This document shows, one piece after another, positions 61,615 to 64,000 of a DNA stretch of 64,000 nt (position 1 is its first letter; each line of letters begins with the position of its first letter). The stretch is from contig NC_013960.1 of NCBI RefSeq assembly GCF_000024725.1, positions 766,261 to 830,260 of the forward strand, written 5' to 3'. Under the pieces are notes generated by a model. That model saw nothing but the letters and a program-made list of their open reading frames with translations, did no database searches and was not told the origin of the DNA. The position numbers were made by a program, and so were the translations under genes. The stretch is from Nitrosococcus halophilus Nc 4. GTDB taxonomy: Bacteria > Pseudomonadota > Gammaproteobacteria > Nitrosococcales > Nitrosococcaceae.

Positions 61615-64000
61615 ATGACTCACTCCCATAGCGCAAAGACCCCGCTGCTCACCCGGTTAGTGGAGGTTTTCCTTCGCGGCGATGTTGCCATCCTGTTGAG
61701 CATTCTGTCCCTGCTTCTCGGCGTCGCGGCTTTGCACTTGACTCCGCGGGAAGAGGATCCCCAGATCGTAGTCCCCATGGCGGATGTTTTTATCTCTGCG
61801 CCTGGCCTGTCTGCGGAGGAGGTGGAGCGGCAGGTAGGCACCCGCTTAGAGAAACTACTGTATCAGATTGATGGGGTGGAATACGTCTACTCCATGTCCC
61901 AACCGGAACGCTGTATTGTCACGGTTCGCTTCTATGTGGGAGAGGACCGGGTGGAGTCCCTGGTTAAGCTTTATAACAAGATCAACTCGAATATTGACCA
62001 AGTGCCTCCTGCGGTCACCCGCTGGGTGGTGAAGCCCATTGAGATCGACGATGTTCCCATTGTCAACATTACCCTCTGGTCGGATCGCACCGCTCTTTAC
62101 GGGGATCATGAGCTCAGGCGTATCGCCGAGGAACTCCAGCTTGAATTAAAACAGATTCGCGATACCAATCGGGTTCGGGTAGTGGGAGGGAGACCGCAAA
62201 GAATTCGTGTGGAACTGGATCCGGAGCGTTTAGCCGCCCGGCAAACCTCAGCCTTGCAGATCCTGGATGCCCTTCAAGCAAGCAACGTCAATTACCGCAC
62301 GAGGGGATTTGAGCAGCAAAACCAGCAATTCAATGTTGAAGTGGGCACCTTTCTTGGCGATGTGGAGGAACTCCAAGATCTGGTGATCCAGGTGAAGGAT
62401 GGGCGGCCGGTTTATCTGCGAGATGTGGCCGAGGTATTGGAAGGTCCAGCCGAAGTGGAAAGTTATAGCTGGATTGGTTTTGGCCCGGCGGCCGAGTCCC
62501 GGACAGAGAGTATGGAGTTTTTTCCGGCGGTCCATGTGGCCGTGGCCAAGCGCAAGGGGACCAATGCGGTGTGGGTGGCCGATGCGGTTGAGCAGCGGAT
62601 GGAGGCCCTTTCCCAGACCCATTTGCCTGCGGGAGTCTACTATCGGATTACCCGCAACTATGGGGAAACCGCCAACGATAAAGTCAATGAACTGGTAGAA
62701 GCGCTGGCGGTTGCAGTGCTGACAGTGATTGGCCTCATTGGTCTCACCCTGGGATGGCGACCGGCTTTAGTGATTGCCCTGGCTATTCCGGTTTGCTACA
62801 GCCTGGCGCTATTCGTGAATCTCGTGGCGGGTTACACCATCAATCGGGTTACCCTGTTTGCCCTGATCCTGGCCTTGGGGCTGCTGGTGGATGATCCCAT
62901 TACAGACGTAGAAAATATTGCCCGCTACTTTACCATGCGGGTCTTGCCGGCCCGGGAGTCCGTCCTCAGAGCGGTTCAGGAAGTTCGTCCGGCGTTGCTT
63001 CTCTCCACCTTGGCCATCATCGTCAGCTTCCTCCCTTTGGCCTTTATTACCGGCATGATGGGACCGTACATGGCGCCGATGGCTTTAAATGTTCCCTTGA
63101 CGGTGACCTTTTCCACGGTGGTGGCCTTCACCATTACCCCTTGGTTGGCCATGGTGGCGCTGAGAAAACTGGTGGAGACAGGGAAGGCCGGGGAGAAACC
63201 CTATGAGCTCGGGGAGCAACCCCTCTACCGCTTTTATCGGAGAGTGTTGACGCCAATCCTTAATCAACGCTGGCGTAGTTGGACCCTTTTGGGGTTAGTC
63301 CTGGTGTTGCTACTGGGCGCGTTAACCTTGCCTTTATTTCGGACTATTCCTCTCAAAATGTTGCCCTACGACAACAAGAATGAATTTCAGTTGGTGATCG
63401 ATATGCCAGAGGGGACGACCCTGGAGGCTACCGATGGGGTGGCCCGGCGCCTAGGCGTATATCTGTCACGGGTGGCGGAGGTTCGTGATTATGAGGTTTA
63501 TGTTGGATTGGCGTCGCCCATGGACTTCAATGGTTTAGTGCGCCACTATTACCTCCGCCAGGGGCCCCATGTGGCCGATATTCGGGTCAACTTGGCCCCT
63601 AAGGATAAGCGGGCCCACCAATCCCACGAAATTATTCTCCGTATACGCCAGGATGTTACTCGCTTGGCTCAGGAACTAGGGGCTAACGTCAAGTTGGTGG
63701 AAGTCCCCCCTGGCCCCCCCGTATTGGCCACGATTACGGCGGAAGTCTATGCTCCAGAGGGCGCCGCCTACGAGGAGCAAATTGCCGTAGCCCGGCGTCT
63801 AGAAGAACGCTTACGCCAAGAACCCAAGGTGGTGGATGTGGATATTAGCGCCCAAGAGGAACAAATCCAGTGGGTATTTGAGACCGACAAGCAAAAAGCC
63901 GCTTTATCGAGTATTTCTACGGCAGATATCGGCAAAACGGTGCAAATGGCCCTCGATGGTTTGCCAGCCACGGTGCTTCATCGGCCCAAAGAGGTTGATC
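61615..64000 (+). CDS. RND-family efflux permease, 3' end outside window
   Basis: Proton-driven tripartite efflux pump. From ATG 61615 the frame is open to the window edge (795 codons). It has an N-terminal helix (AILLSILSLLLGVAALHLTP), the periplasmic PN1/PN2 domains, a run of helices with the proton-relay Asp pair in LGLLVDDPITDVENI, and the start of the second half (LLGLVLVLLLGALTLPLF). The sequence resembles the HAE/CzcA superfamily; PREEDPQIVVPMADV at the N terminus is common in a subgroup often paired with an HlyD-like fusion protein. That partner gene is not present upstream, where tnpB debris is found. Confidence 0.92.
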   Translation, partial: MTHSHSAKTPLLTRLVEVFLRGDVAILLSILSLLLGVAALHLTPREEDPQIVVPMADVFISAPGLSAEEVERQVGTRLEKLLYQIDGVEYVYSMSQPERCIVTVRFYVGEDRVESLVKLYNKINSNIDQVPPAVTRWVVKPIEIDDVPIVNITLWSDRTALYGDHELRRIAEELQLELKQIRDTNRVRVVGGRPQRIRVELDPERLAARQTSALQILDALQASNVNYRTRGFEQQNQQFNVEVGTFLGDVEELQDLVIQVKDGRPVYLRDVAEVLEGPAEVESYSWIGFGPAAESRTESMEFFPAVHVAVAKRKGTNAVWVADAVEQRMEALSQTHLPAGVYYRITRNYGETANDKVNELVEALAVAVLTVIGLIGLTLGWRPALVIALAIPVCYSLALFVNLVAGYTINRVTLFALILALGLLVDDPITDVENIARYFTMRVLPARESVLRAVQEVRPALLLSTLAIIVSFLPLAFITGMMGPYMAPMALNVPLTVTFSTVVAFTITPWLAMVALRKLVETGKAGEKPYELGEQPLYRFYRRVLTPILNQRWRSWTLLGLVLVLLLGALTLPLFRTIPLKMLPYDNKNEFQLVIDMPEGTTLEATDGVARRLGVYLSRVAEVRDYEVYVGLASPMDFNGLVRHYYLRQGPHVADIRVNLAPKDKRAHQSHEIILRIRQDVTRLAQELGANVKLVEVPPGPPVLATITAEVYAPEGAAYEEQIAVARRLEERLRQEPKVVDVDISAQEEQIQWVFETDKQKAALSSISTADIGKTVQMALDGLPATVLHRPKEVD

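Noticed and set aside
61433-61618. 61-codon ORF before the RND gene
   Set aside because: Composition is random-like and it overlaps the tnpB remnant and the RND start; a membrane-like stretch in a different frame is more meaningful.
1-64000. CRISPR array or Cas genes linked to the IscB/TnpB nucleases
   Set aside because: No regularly spaced direct repeats and no cas1/cas2 are present; the nucleases are of the transposon-linked type.

Overview
The window looks like the chromosome of a gammaproteobacterium. Gene content and order (gmk-rpoZ-spoT-ridA-recG, ubiA, comF next to bioBFHCD, HU-tRNA-ppiD, fabI) fit the Chromatiales, and a Nitrosococcus-like ammonia oxidiser is my best guess, but this rests on gene content alone and no rRNA is present. 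Housekeeping genes alternate with a repeat-rich accessory stretch. No CRISPR array, prophage or rRNA operon is visible. Layout: 1-2.5 kb is the 3' part of a type I restriction subunit gene (hsdR). 2.6-10 kb is the gmk/rpoZ/spoT/ridA/recG stringent-response and repair cluster, split between gmk and rpoZ by a complete IscB (OMEGA) nuclease gene with its predicted guide-RNA region. 10-17.2 kb carries ubiA, a secreted nuclease, comF and a complete bioBFHCD biotin operon. 17.6-21.8 kb holds an MlaC-like protein, NAD synthetase and remnants of a toxin and of an RND pump.

21.9-32.2 kb is one long co-directional run: a phosphoribosyltransferase, an alpha/beta hydrolase and a complete V/A-type ATPase operon (stalk coiled coil, C, I, K, F, E, A, B, D). 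It ends in a perfect 62-bp palindrome. 32.3-36 kb is accessory: a transposase fragment, a three-gene HTH/DUF4258 cassette, a truncated Mrr-like endonuclease and a Rap1a/Tai-like secreted protein. 36-44.6 kb is core again: BON protein, HU, tRNA-Val, tRNA-Asp, ppiD, a dicarboxylate symporter, fabI and an oligopeptide-binding lipoprotein.

44.6-50.3 kb is the most eroded and most interesting part. It has a frameshifted Uma2 gene, a dead hicBA pair, two tandem double-glycine-leader peptides, and an intact hicBA pair that forms an integron-type gene cassette. The cassette's attC recombination site is interrupted by a group IIC intron fragment, which is itself interrupted by a small palindromic element. 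A dead acetyltransferase, a CsaA-like protein and vapBC with a perfect operator palindrome follow. 50.3-57.3 kb encodes secreted and membrane proteins (RNase T2, DUF2141, lipase, a zinc-ribbon HEAGH membrane protein) and an ABC-F ATPase. 57.3-61.4 kb has two broken IS605-type tnpB loci around a dihaem cytochrome c peroxidase. One locus has a small antisense ribbon-helix-helix gene and shares a roughly 70-bp tail with the iscB element. An RND efflux pump gene runs off the right edge.

The strongest leads are the iscB locus with its RNA, the hicBA integron cassette with nested insertions, and the pair of double-glycine peptides.
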